From Citrus sinensis (taxonomy: Eukaryota > Streptophyta > Magnoliopsida > Sapindales > Rutaceae): a DNA stretch of 64,000 nt. Every line of letters begins with the position of its first letter. The stretch's first letter is position 1. Under the pieces are notes generated by a model. It was given only the letters and a program-made list of their open reading frames with translations. It ran no database searches and had not been told where the DNA came from. Positions 45,850 through 58,200 of the stretch are shown piece by piece. The position numbers and the translations under genes were made by a program. Location of the stretch: NCBI RefSeq assembly GCF_022201045.2, contig NC_068564.1, positions 2,294,001 to 2,358,000 of the forward strand, read 5' to 3'.

Positions 45850-46878
45850 TTTATTTAAATAGAGGTGGTGAAAATTAAAGTGGTGGATCCCACCTAAAAT
45901 TGAAAATGATTACTAGAGTTTCTATTCCCTTGGGGTAGGTGGGAATAAGAATCTCATTCTTTAAAGTGACCATATTGCCCTCATTTAGATTTTAAAATTC
46001 TCATTTTATCCTTATTATTATTATTAGGAATAATAATAATTATTATTAAGTATCATTATTTATTATTATTTATTATTGTTACTAGTAATAATAATAATAA
46101 TCAACTAAGGTCAGTTTAGTAAGTTGCAATAATCAATTCCGATTAAAAAAATAAAGTAAACACATCAATGACAATACAATTCATTACGATTCTGATTCCC
46201 ATGATTAAAGTAAACTATTTATTCTGATTCTAATTTCTCATTTTGATTCCAACCCATTCATATTTCTCTTTATTTTGATTTCAACTTATTCTAATTATTG
46301 ATTGGTAAACACACTATTAATTCATTTCATTAATTTATTATTTATCTAGCTTTGGATTAGAGCCTTATGATTGTGAATTGAATTATTTTTATACACCAGT
46401 TTATGTCTTTACCTTCTTCATTTAAACCTTTTCAAGTCGCTTGGATATTAAAGTAAGACTTCTATATATTTTTCAATTTATGTAATCAAGATTTCCAAAG
46501 AGTCTATCAAATATAATTCGAAATCTTGTCTGAAAATAAGTGAAATCTTTTTGCATTTATAAACAAATATTCATAAGGGAAGGAAGAATTTAATATGGGG
46601 AAGAGTCATCACCACCACCCAAATGATCGATTTTACTACGCTTCTATATTAATATGATAATTTTTTAACTTATTCTTGAATGGCAAATCATATGTCACTT
46701 GTATTATACCTAGATACATATTATATTGATCATAATTATATTACGTCACTTTAGTCAATAGCTTCTTTTTGCTGCCCTAAATTACCTCGTAACAATATCT
46801 ACAACATAAATTTTAGGGCCACAGCATTCTTCTTATAAAATTATCATTTTATCCTTCTTTATTATTATTGTTGTTATC

Positions 46879-46899
46879 ATCGTCGTCGTCGTCGTCGTC
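46879..46899. repeat. (TCG)n microsatellite
   Basis: About seven perfect TCG units inside an otherwise AT-rich region. Confidence 0.9.
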
Positions 46900-46951
46900 A
46901 TCATCAATAATTAATATTATTATAATGGTAATTATTATCATTATTATTGTT

Positions 46952-46953
<2 letters not shown>

Positions 46954-46985
<32 letters not shown>

Positions 46986-47046
46986 TCTTAAATTTTGAAA
47001 TTCTCATTTTATCCTTCTTTTTATTATTATTATTATTATTATTATT
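46954..47046. repeat. (ATA)n and (TTA)n microsatellites
   Basis: About nine ATA units at 46954-46980 and about nine TTA units at 47021-47046, potentially able to pair as an inverted repeat. Confidence 0.88.
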
Positions 47047-47910
47047 AGGAATACTAATAATAAGTATTATTAAGTTTCATTATTTATTATTATTATTACT
47101 AGCAACAGTAATAAATAATGACAATAATCAACTAAGGTCAATTTAGTAACTTATAACAATATATTTCGATTACAAAATAAAGTAAATACTTCAATCACAA
47201 TACAATTCATTCTTATTTGGATTCCCACAATTAAAGTAAGCAGTTTATTCTGATTCTAATTTCCTATTCCGATTCTAGCCCATTTAGATTCCACTTTATT
47301 TTGATTCCAGCCCATTCCAATTATTTATTAGTAAACACACCATTAATTAATTTCATTAATTTATTATTTAACTAGCTTTGGATTAGAGCCTTATGATTCT
47401 GAGTGAATTATTTTTATACATCAATTTATGGCTTTACCTTCTTCATTTAAACCTTTTCAAATCGCTATGGATATTAAAGTAAGACTTCTATATTTTTTCA
47501 ATTTATATATTTTTCAATTTATGTAATCAAGATTTCCAAAGAGTCTATCAAACATAATTCGAAATCTTGTCTGCAAATAAGTGAAATGTTTTTGCATTTG
47601 TAAACAAATATTTATAAGGAAGAATTTAATATGGGAATTCGAACTATTCCCTTCAATATGGGGAAGAGTCATCACTACCACCCAAATGATCGATTTTACT
47701 ACGCATCTATATTAATATGATAATTTTTTAACTTATTCTTGAATGGCAAATCATATGTCACTTGTATTATACCTAGATACATATTATATTGATGATCATA
47801 ATTATATTATGTCACTTTAGTCAATGGCTTCTTTTTGCTGCCCTAAATTACCTCGCAACAATATCTACAACATGAAGTTTAGGGCCAAATCATTCTTCTT
47901 ATAAAAGGTT

Positions 47911-49234
47911 GTGTATATATTACTTCTCGGTCGACCTTGTATGTGTTAATGTTTTGATAATACAAAACTTGAATTAAAAAAAAGAATAATTATTCTCATG
48001 TAGGGGCACTCCGCCACTCCCACTTTAATAAAAATGCATACGTTAATATTAGTTTTTTTTTTCCATTTGAATAGATTTTAAATTTGATTGAAATTCAAAT
48101 AAATCTAAAATTATATATACATATAAATTTTTTTTCGTATCTAAACATAATATATTAAGAACTTTTAATTTTACATATTTATTCTTAAAATTTTATTAGC
48201 AATGAAGATAAAGTTTTAACAAAGTGAAAATATCAAGATTTATCATGGAAATAGTTAAAATACTTCAAAAGCATGAAACTAAATTGTTTGTTATATTCCA
48301 CAAAGTTGAGTAATGCCACAAATTATAATAATATTTGAATCTCAATTTGGGTTCCAACAAATGTAGTAGTTTTTATTTTGTTTTTTTATTGAATAATAAA
48401 ATAGAGTAATAAGAAATTTAAATTAAAAGAGTATGAACTCAATTTCATAAAAAGCATATATTCCATCCAACTTCCTAACTCGATCAAACGTTTGTACCTT
48501 AAGCCAACGGAACTGCATGCTTAATGCCTAACTTCAAAGCAAATATACGACTTTTTTTTTTTAATAGCAAAGCAAGTATGATTGACTAAAGTAATTAATA
48601 GCAAAAGTTTCGACCGCCGCTTTAGCTCTAGTCAATCATTCCCCCGCAAGTCACGGGAATAACCCTAGTACAAAATTTATTTTAGCCGACTTAACCCACA
48701 ATTTTCGATATCACATCACCAATAACGAATTAGTCTCCTTAATCAACTACTCATAAAAAGTTGTTATATTTTCATTAGTCGTCTTCTTCTCCTGAGAATC
48801 AGGAATTCAAGTGTGGAAATATATTTTTATCTAGGTAGTGCTCTTTCTTGACTTTTTAATTCAAAGTTGACAAGGCTTGGAACAAAAGTTTCTTTTGGTA
48901 ACTAATTTTTGTGGCTCCATAACTGACGTGTTCAATTTTTTAATCTCCCACCCAACACGATTAACGGGCAACGCATTGTCCCAAGAAATACTTCAGAATG
49001 AATGAGTACAACGCTCACACAACACGCAATATCTTAGTCCAAGTTTTAGTGATTAATTGTGGAGCTAATGACTCTTAGCTCTCTAATAAAGTAGTTTTAA
49101 TACGTCGTTACATCCTTGCTATTAATTAAATTAATTTCTTTTACTATTACACACACATATTATTATTGATTTAATGTTTTATATCTGTCAAAAAGTATGT
49201 AATGGACTATTATGAAATGTAAAAATTATAATGT
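47911..49234. other. AT-rich spacer
   Basis: No supported gene or bounded repeat. Around 48600-48700 the base composition is more balanced, but no frame or RNA fold that I recognise is present. Confidence 0.5.
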
Positions 49235-49237
49235 TTA

Positions 49238-49680
49238 GAGGTTGTTTGTTAAATGTCTGAAGTTTGAAATTTTATTAATTTCAAACATTTTCTAAAATAT
49301 GTTTGTTTGTTTTTTGAAACTTATGTCTGATTTTTAGACATTTACATTTAAATAAAAAAAATAAATTTTTGTGACTTTTATCTGAATGAAAAAATGTCTG
49401 AATGACAAGTAAATATTATATTTTAAAAATATCTTTGTAAAATAATTTATTTCCTAAACTATAAAATCTAATTATCTTTTTTTTTGTTTTAATTTACAAG
49501 GACATAAATGTCAAATAATTTTAAGATTTTTTTAATTGTAAAAACAAACAAGATGCCACTTATATTCAGATATTTAAAAAAGAAAAACAAACATGTCATT
49601 CATATTTTCATAATCAGACCCATTCAGATTTTAAAAAAATTAAGATCTGTTTAGATTTCAACAAAAAAATAAACGCTACC
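49238..49680. mobile_element. possible Harbinger-like MITE
   Basis: TTA lies outside both ends (49235-49237, 49681-49683). The left end GAGGTTGTTTGTTAAATGTC and the inverted right end GGTAGCGTTTATTTTTTTGT agree only loosely. The interior repeats TGTCTGAA and its complement TTCAGA-type motifs. Ends are weak, so this is tentative. Confidence 0.42.
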
Positions 49681-52007
49681 TTAATGATGTAATGAGATAT
49701 TATAAAAACAAAATTAAAGGCCTAATTAAGTGTCATTGTACTAGAATATCGCACATAAATTCCTAGAGGATTAGGGAAGTTAGACCAAAGTTCTTCTCTT
49801 GACTTGAACTTTTACCAGAACAAAATTGCAAGTTATTGTCACGACATCCTATTGAATTGAACTCTCACCCACCGGAGTTCTGTTCAAAGTTCAAAACACG
49901 CACCTGTTGACCACGTGATAAAAGGCCATTGGTGCAGTGACTTGATATCTCAGACTCAAGAGTTTCCTCAGCAATTCCATGAATCTGCAGGGCCCTGAAC
50001 AAACAGGGAAACTTTGTCCATTTCAAGGTCATTTGCTTCTCATTGAATTGAAAGATCAATCAGGGACAAAAATCAGTGCTCAGGAAATCGAAAGTGTGAG
50101 CCATGGACCTTAATTACCGGCATGATAGGGAAGAAAAATCAAAACAATGAGAGAAGCATGCGTAACATGTAATAACTAGCATGGAGACATTTGTCATGCT
50201 TTCAATGGTGCCGCATTCAATATAGAGCAAGCATGTGCCGTACTTAACGAAATTAAGGCCGGTTCATAGGCATGTATGTTTATGGAAAATTATTTATTTA
50301 TTCGTGAGTTAGTCTTTAAAAGTTCGTTAATATTGTCGGATCCAAGACTTATTGAAATCAAAGTTGGTCTCGAACTTCCAACGTATAGCCATTTGATTAT
50401 AAATACTCACATGTCATTATGACAATATTTAATAAAGTTCATTAATATTGCTACACCGAAAATTTAGGATATGTTTGAGAGTGAGGTGTTTTAACTTTTA
50501 AGCTGCAGCTGTTGTAGAGTAAAAGCTACAGCTGTGCAATAGAAGTTAGGAAAAAAAATTTACTAAACTGTTAAAACCTAATTACAAGTGTTACCAAACA
50601 CCTTAGTAACTCACCACACTCTCAAACGGACTATTAGAAATAAAAATCTTAGGTATAAAGCTTCCCATTATCTAAGTTTTAGTTGCTGACACTCCAAATT
50701 CTACGATAATTTACATAATGTATTATTATGAGTTTGAGACATAAACAAAAAATTTAGAGAGAAATAGTCACCTTCCACAAATATCCCATAAAAAAACTTC
50801 AATTATATATACTTGTGTTTGGTTAGAAGAAATACGAAAAAAAAAAAGAATAAAAGAAAGGAAAGAGGAGAAAGAAAATAAGAGAAAAAATAATAAATCT
50901 TAATTTTATTATTTAATTTGATATAGAATTCAATTTTTTTTTATTTCTTTCCCTTTTATCCTTTGCTCTCCTTTTCTTTTCTTTCATATCTTCAAATAAA
51001 AATTGCCGAAGTTTACGTTATCGTTATTGTGTCCGTAACCACACCCACAATCAAATTAAATTTCAGATTAGGTGAGCAATGATAGCTAGTTTTGCATGCT
51101 TTCTCAAATGTCATGTGCACTGTCTAGCAACTAGAAACGTACGCATATTCGCCGCTGATAGCGGCAGAGTCTTTTGACTAGTGAGCACATAACTTCTTTT
51201 GTGAACAAAATTAATAAACCTACCCAGAAATCAAGCAAGCACATACGGTGGGGTTAAAACGAATAAATACTCGTTTAGTTCTAATATTTTAATTTAAATA
51301 TTTATTTAGTTCTTAATATTTTAAGAAATATCTTAAGACACTCGTACTATTAGATGTGTGGTACTTTTATTCTTATTTTTCTTTGCTTTCACGGTAATGG
51401 CCTTACAAAAAATTATTGGTAACAATTATTAAAAAAAAAATCAATTTATCAAATTAACACTAAAATTAAATAAAAATTAAAGTAATGTTTTAGTTAGTTT
51501 TACTTTTAAGATTAATTTGGTAATTTAAATTTATTATAAATAATTATTAACAACACAACAAGATAGTAAACATAGCTTTATGTTAGCTTAGCTGGTATTG
51601 ATTTACTTTTAAACAGTTATTAGAAAATTATTGTATGGAAATGAAAAATATTAGTTCTTTAAATTGATATTATTGGTTAATTTTTTATAGATAAATTAAT
51701 TAATGCTCTCAAGATTGTAGCACAGGTATTATTGTTGTAATGACAAAGAAAAAATAAGGGTGAAAGTATCATATATTTAACAATAAAGTGTATTGATATA
51801 TTTTAAAAAATACAGAAGCTAAATTAGCACTTAATTCAAAATATTATGCCTGAACATATACTCAGATTGTCAAAACTGTGGACTCAAGTCACCGGACCAT
51901 CACTACAACCCAACTGAAAGTAGGGCTTTAATTAATTGGCACACGTTGCACAAAGTCTTCTATTTCGCCGTCGACTTTAGCAACCTACAGTAGTGATTGC
52001 AAAATGC
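49681..52007. other. AT-rich spacer
   Basis: No supported gene. A 64-residue minus-strand frame at 49865-50059 has less biased composition but no recognisable motif. A small inverted-repeat element is listed separately. Confidence 0.5.
50468..50632. mobile_element. small MITE-like inverted-repeat element
   Basis: ATGTTTGAGAGTGAGGTG near the left end is matched by the inverted right end CCGTTTGAGAGTGTGGTG. The interior contains GCTGCAGCTGTTGTAG and its inverted neighbour CTACAGCTGTG. Exact ends and target duplication are not clear. Confidence 0.45.
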
Positions 52008-52014
52008 TATAAAT
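52008..52014 (+). promoter_or_regulatory. putative TATA box of the PAR1-family gene
   Basis: CTATAAA lies about 135 bases upstream of the ATG at 52146, a usual distance given a leader of roughly 100 bases. Confidence 0.6.
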
Positions 52015-52145
52015 TGCCCTCCCTGTCTACAGAATCCTCACAACACATTCATTTGTAAGTGAAGCCACCACAGCACACAGTTAGCTTTAGCCAATTTGCC
52101 ACCATCATTTTTTTATTTTAATTCTTGTAACAGAATTAATTAAAC

Positions 52146-53716
52146 ATGGCCATGGCTTCTGATTCTGGCTTGAAGATCTTTGCAGTGGTGGCTCTTGCAA
52201 TTGCTTTCTGTGTGCAAGCTACTCTTGGTAAGTTAAGGAAAAGATACTTCTATTTTGTTTTTCATCATATTCAATCAAATACTTTGCTGGCTTGCTAGCT
52301 AGTTAGCTGGTCATTCTATATAAGGTTCATAAATCTTGTTCGTACCACATACCAGTAGGTAATTTAAAATTTGCTAAACTACCAATAACATAACATAATT
52401 AAATAGATAATACTAGAAATGTTTCCATATATAATACATATAACTAATTTGTTCATATCTTTTCTATATATACATTTGTTCCAGTTCTTAGTATAGAAAT
52501 ATTAATTCCATTTTTATTATTACAATGGATCAGAGTTTTTTTTTTAGGAGTTATATTATTTTACTGATTACAACTAGGGGACTCCAATATTATTGTTTTA
52601 CCACCCGTCAGTAGTAATATTTAAAAATAATTATTTGACACATCAAATTGAAGTTAACGAAACTTTAAAAAAAAAAAAACCTTCAATTTACAGACAAAGG
52701 TATCAAAGAGAGAGAGAGAGAGAGAAAGGAGTTGAATTTAAATTCATTCTTGGTCATTGACCAATTCGTCGGAGTTTCCACATCACTTAATTCTCTACCT
52801 AACACCACTCAACTGAATGTTTAGTTAGTAATCATGATAATTTTACACATTCAAAGTCAAATAAGCCGTAAAAATTTATTTAGTTTTGACCATCGTTAGT
52901 AAGTTACATTAGCGCTTTCCGTTACATATTTATGGGGAATGACCCAATTAAATTGATTCTTCTCAGGAGAAGTAACATGCGAGAGCCTTGACCAAAACGC
53001 ATGTGCGTTTGCGGTATCAGCGTCAGGAAAGCGGTGCGTGCTGGAGAAGCAAGTCAAGAGGAGCGGACAGGAAACGTACACATGCAAAACCTCCGAAATT
53101 GAGGCCGAAAAATTAAACAATTGGATTGAAACCGATCAGTGCATCAAGTCCTGCGGCCTTGACCGAAAATCCCTCGGCATCTCATCCGACTCTCTCCTCG
53201 AGTCTGGCTTCACTCAAAAGCTTTGCTCTTCTCCCTGCTACGGCAGCTGCCCCAACATCGTCGATCTTTACTTCAACCTCGCCGCCGGTGAAGGTACTAA
53301 TAACGTGCATTTTTTTAAACATCATTTTACATCTCACGTAGGGGCAGAACTGTGTAATTGAGGCCTGGAATCTGTCACTATCAACCCAAAAAAAAAGTTA
53401 TTCTTATGCAAAATTTTATTTTTAAGCCTCCGTCAAGTCTTAAGTTCTTTATATATTTCCGTTGTCACCGTATCGAACCAAAATCTTAGTACTTTACGTG
53501 CATGCACAAAAAACATGAATTTAATTTTTCTTTTTTTCTTTTGGTGGAATTACTTTTTCAGGTGTGTTTCTTCCTAAATTATGCGAAGCACAAGGGAAAG
53601 GTGCACGGAGGAGAATGTCTGAGATCAAAAGTTCCGGTTATGTGGCACCGGCACCGCTCAAGTCTGTGGCTTACTTGGCAGCTCCACTGTCAGCTCCTCC
53701 AATGGCACCGTACTAA
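52146..53716 (+). CDS. PAR1-domain secreted Cys-rich protein (photoassimilate-responsive family)
   Basis: Exons 52146-52227, 52967-53293 and 53562-53716 join at GT-AG sites in frame to give 187 residues. Residues 1-28 form a signal peptide (MAMASDSGLKIFAVVALAIA and on to ATLG). The mature part starts EVTCESLDQNACAFAVSASG and holds ten cysteines, with KSCGLDRKSLGISSD and CSSPCYGSCPNIVDLYFNLA typical of the plant PAR1 domain. The tail is rich in Ala and Pro (SAPPMAPY). The biochemical role of PAR1 proteins is not established; the founding tobacco gene was named for induction by sugars and pathogen infection. Secretion to the apoplast is inferred from the signal peptide. The start Met has a second Met two codons on; either gives a good signal peptide. 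Confidence 0.92.
52706..52725. repeat. (GA)n microsatellite in intron 1 of the PAR1-family gene
   Basis: About ten perfect AG units. Confidence 0.9.
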
Positions 53717-55246
53717 TTTGCTTCTATATATTATTATAATTTTAAAAGATGTAGTTGTTAGAATAAATAAAGAAAGTGCACCAAGGTTTTTAGATGCACG
53801 TGAAAGCTTGAGTGCACACAGTCACTATGGTGTGTGCATAGTGATTGCATGCAGGAGGGTGGTGAATTGAGGAGCTGGTCGGAGCATATGCTGAAGAGAC
53901 ATGAGAATTCAATGAGATTTTGCTCATATGATGCTGCCTTTCGGCTAGCTAACTCATATATACATGGTTTTAGAAGATTGTATGATGGCGTATGGATTTA
54001 TACCTTTTGTTCTTTTTGTTGTAGAAGGTTTGCAAATTTAAAGTGATTAATGATAGTACTAAAGTTCTTATTATGATGAATGTATTCCATTTTAATGTTC
54101 AATGATCATGGCCAATATAAACTGAAGTTTTGGAGTACGACTCAAACCCGTATATTGAAAGTTTTGACTCCTAAAACCATCTGAATCTACTAACAAATAT
54201 TTTTTTTAAAAAATAAAAATAAATAGCTCTCCAATCAAGAGGGTTATTGGATGATCATGAAAACAATAATGTTAGAGATCTCACTATTTGAGTTCCATTT
54301 TGAGTCTCAATACTATGTGTTACTCATTTATTAAATGATAAATTTCAAGTTTATAAAATCACTAAACTACTATCAAATGGAATAATGCCACATCAGTTGG
54401 GATTCAATTAGGGATTTAGATATTATAATATCTACCATTCCTTTCCTAAAAATAGTTACTGAAATAAAAATGAACTTGACACTGCAGACCATTTCTATCT
54501 CAATAACTGTAATTAGGCATATGAGATACAGAGTATACTACACTACAAAAGAAAACCAATAAAGTCCTCCCCAAAGGTTTCATAAAATTTAATAAAAATG
54601 AAGAATTTTTCGCTTATTCATGAACTAATGGAATCTACCTATAATAAACCATTCTTCAAAAGGAGGTGAGCAAATTCTTCGAAAAGCAATTATACAAAAT
54701 ACACACACACATATATATCTTCTGATCGTTCATGAGTCATGTAAACTAATTTTTATCGGAAGTCTAATCTTTAAATTTGTTAGAAATTGAGTAATTCTCG
54801 CTTTATAAATATAAATAATTGTTTTCAAAAGCACGAGAGCAAGCAGAAACCCGATTAAAAGTTATAAAAGAAATAAATGTAATTTGTATTAAATTCTGCA
54901 ACTGGGGATGTAATGAAATTGAAGCACAAGTTCCAGTGGAGGCCCCTATCATCGATGCTTCCGTGATAGTTTATTACATCCTATTCAAGCCATTGCTCTT
55001 GTCTTGTGCATTGCTTCTTAATACAAAATTTAATACAAAATGAAGCCCGTTAACTCTAATAGCAGAGCATTGCACTTGCATCACTTAAGGGACTACAGAG
55101 AACAATACCAGGACATTCGAGCTTTTAAGCAAGGACTAATTTGCTGCTTAAGAGTTAATAAAACTAACAAAGATAATAATGACAAACGTGCTTTGTCTTC
55201 TGCAATTAAATTGCAGACTCCGTAGTAAAGGTGGACAAGCTTTTCT
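53717..55246. other. spacer between the PAR1-family gene and the BRR2 pseudogene
   Basis: The first few hundred bases are probably 3' untranslated region. Around 54266-54432 a segment with GCCACATCAG and weakly inverted ends resembles a worn MITE. No gene is supported. Confidence 0.5.
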
Positions 55247-58200
55247 TTACTCTTCACCTGCTTCTTTGACATCAACAGTAAAGCTATATTCCTGGTCACA
55301 GCCCATATATGAATCGCACATGAAATCGAGCGTGTATGTCTTTTTCCCACCTTCTACAGGAGCAGCAAAATCAAGCTTTGCCCTGGACTTTCTTTGGAGA
55401 GACACCCTCTTGATGGCAAGCAATTGGTTAGTCTTTGCATCATCTACAACAAGCCACCAGCCTTCCTCTTTGGCTTTAGGATATCTGTTGGAATAAACGG
55501 GTCCCAACTCTGTCCTTCCTCCTAGATCCCGCTCAAGAACCACCTGCAACGTGGTGTCTTCCCCACCAGCCCTTACATTTTCACTGTCCTGCACCTTGTA
55601 CGACATGTCAATGTTGGGAAAACGGTTGCAAAACCTGGCAATATCAAGCAACTGTACATCCGACATTTGCAAAAGTTCACGCCTCTCATCATCCTCCATT
55701 TCCAGCAAATCAAACACCGTCTCAATACTTCTACCAGGGTTCTCTTGGCATCTCTTGGCCAAATCTTTTGTGAAATGTGGGAGCTGCAGAAGCATGGAAT
55801 CATGTTCCCACATGCCTTGTGTCACCATTTGACTCACTTCCATTGCTAGAAGTGCAAGGCTCAACCAACCATTACTTGAAATTACATCAACCATCGCCTG
55901 AAGCAACCTACTAGCAGAAAGGAGAACCTTTTCCTGGTCCAATTTGAGGTTACCCTCCACATGCCGCGCAGAGAAGTGAGCTTGAAGAAGAGCATTTGCC
56001 TTGACATGTGGGTCCGTGCATTTGGGATTCGCAAATGAGAACCTCTGATGATTAATTAGCCTACGAACCAGTTCTTCCTCACCTGGTCGTATAGGCAGTT
56101 GTGCATACTCTGATGCCGAAGCAAGAACCTCCAGAAGACCCTTCATCTTTGTCTTGGAAGTCAGAGAAGAACTGAAACATTCAATAGTCTTATAACTGAT
56201 ATAGTAGTAAGAAGCAATCATGCCGTAATTCGAAGGACAAAGGTCCATATCGTCTTCCATAATGATAGACCTGGTTGCTTCCAAATCACTTATTGTGTTC
56301 TCAACGAGCTCCGAGAGGTGATCAGAGAGATGCCTGTGACTTACACCTTGGAGGTTGTAATAATTTGGATTTTGAGTGAGCCTGAACGTCCAAGTAAGAT
56401 AGTCCACAGCATCTTGCTTGTTTTCAATAACTCCTGCCACAATTTCTGCATTAAAATTATCATGCAGGAAATGGTGCAAATGACTTTCCACTGGAAAAGC
56501 TTCGTACAGAAACTTCTTGTAGTATTCTTTATGAGGAGCATGGCAGAGGATGACACATTTCTCAGAATTATCAAGTAGAGGTCGACCAGCGTGACCCATC
56601 ATCTGTAACAGGGTAGTCAATATGAGCATTTTCCTGCCCGTCGCCAAATGAGCTGTCAATGGGACTTCCCAACACATTGAACTACTCATAACACAAACCT
56701 TAATCTTGCCAGCTTCAAACAGAGTTGATACAACCTCTTGATCTGATTTATTTAAACCCTCATGCAAGTAGCCCACTCCAAGACGTAAAGTGGCTCTCAA
56801 CATCTCCTCCTGGATGATAGACACATGTGGCTCCACCTCTTTAGCTGAACACAATAGAAAGGCTGATTTCTGATCACTGTCCTTACATGAATATATCATC
56901 AGATCAACAGCTGTGAGTCTAGCATACTTTCTTGATGGGACAAATACAAGAGCGGGCTTTTCATTCTTGGCATGTTGCATGATTGCAGTGTATGTGGGTT
57001 TTGTCATAGCTTTCATCCTTGCTTCAAAATTGGTTATATCCACTCCCTGAATCTGTATTTCCAGGGGCACAGGGCGGACACCAGGGGGAAAATTGAAAAC
57101 GCCGTGAGAGGAAGCCCCAATCCATTCACCAAGGTCCTTGGCATTTGCAAGAGAAGTTGACAAAGCCACAATACGGATCTTGTTCTCAACCTGACTGGCA
57201 ATATATCTCATCCTAGCAACAATCACCTCCAAGACAGGACCGCCTTGACCCCCAATCAAGTGCAGTTCATCAATGATGAAAAGACTAACCTGCTGGACAT
57301 ATTTCCTCTGCTTCCAGCGGCGTGATAAAGCATCCCATTTCTCCGGAGTGCTAATAATTATTTGACCTTTCTCAAGAAGTTTCAGGTCCATAGCTGTTTC
57401 CACAGTCAATTCAACCACACACATTCCAAGTTCCTTGCCAAACTTTCTCTCCCAGTCACAGTAACGTTGTTTGGCAAGAGCTTCAATGGGTGCAATATAC
57501 ACAGCACGCATGACACCAGTTTCAGATGCCTTTTTATGATTCCTCAAAATGGCAAACTCTGCACATATGGTCTTTCCACTCCCTGTTGGGGCAAGTTGAA
57601 GAACGAGAATAATGTTTGGCAGCTGAGAAAATAAGAACTAGATCTGAATATTTTCTAGAAACAGAAATTCATTAATCACAAACTTATTAATATGTACAAA
57701 GCTGTTGCTATTTATACTAAGCTGAAGCTCAGCACTAATAGATGTAATTAGCTGCAACTAATTAACTGATTCTATTAACTAACTATAACAGCTTTAGCTA
57801 ATTAACATATACACAACTAATTACCTAGCCACCAGGCTCCAGCTGGCATGCCATGTCATCTACTCGTAACTGCATGTGACTGCTGCTGTTATCCTCTGCT
57901 TTGCTGGTAATCTTGCAAACATGAGCTTCCTTGACAGGGCAGCAACTAAGACATTATCTTCCGTATTATACAACACAGCAAAAACCTGAGTCTGGATAGG
58001 ATTAAAAAGTTTATAGTTCTGATAAAGAGCTTCGTATGATGGATTTTGCAATGCTGTCACAGGTAGAAGTTGCAAGTCCAAGAGCTCTGTAGGAGGTGGA
58101 AATTTTTCTGGTAAAATAAGGTGCCTGAATGAGATTGGTAAAAGAGTTTGTGACCCAAGCCATTAATCTGAAACAACATGGATAAAATACTGAGGCGGCA

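Larger units (their letters stand above)
45990..47906. repeat. about 1-kb tandem duplication with trinucleotide repeats
   Basis: A block starting AAATTCTCATTTTATCCTT is present at about 45990-46838 and again at about 46990-47906. The shared mark TCAACTAAGG lies at 46101 and 47128 (offset 1027) and CATTCTTCTT at 46824 and 47891 (offset 1067). Identity is roughly 90%. Copy 2 has extra bases around 47633-47660. Junction sequence between the copies is almost wholly TTA, ATA and TCG repeats. No coding capacity. Confidence 0.88.

Noticed and set aside
46868-47146. 92-residue plus-strand frame rich in Ile, Ser and Leu
   Set aside because: It is a translation of trinucleotide repeats, not a gene.
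49865-50059. 64-residue minus-strand frame
   Set aside because: Less AT-biased than its surroundings but without a motif or exon partners; could be a worn gene fragment, not provable here.
51270-51360. Repeated TTTAGTTCTAATATTTTAA-like phrases
   Set aside because: They resemble a worn retroelement or MITE end, but no borders can be drawn.
53502-54046. Plus-strand frames overlapping PAR1 exon 3 and its 3' flank
   Set aside because: Exon 3 is in another frame with clear family homology and a stop at 53716; the longer frames read through an intron or the 3' untranslated region.
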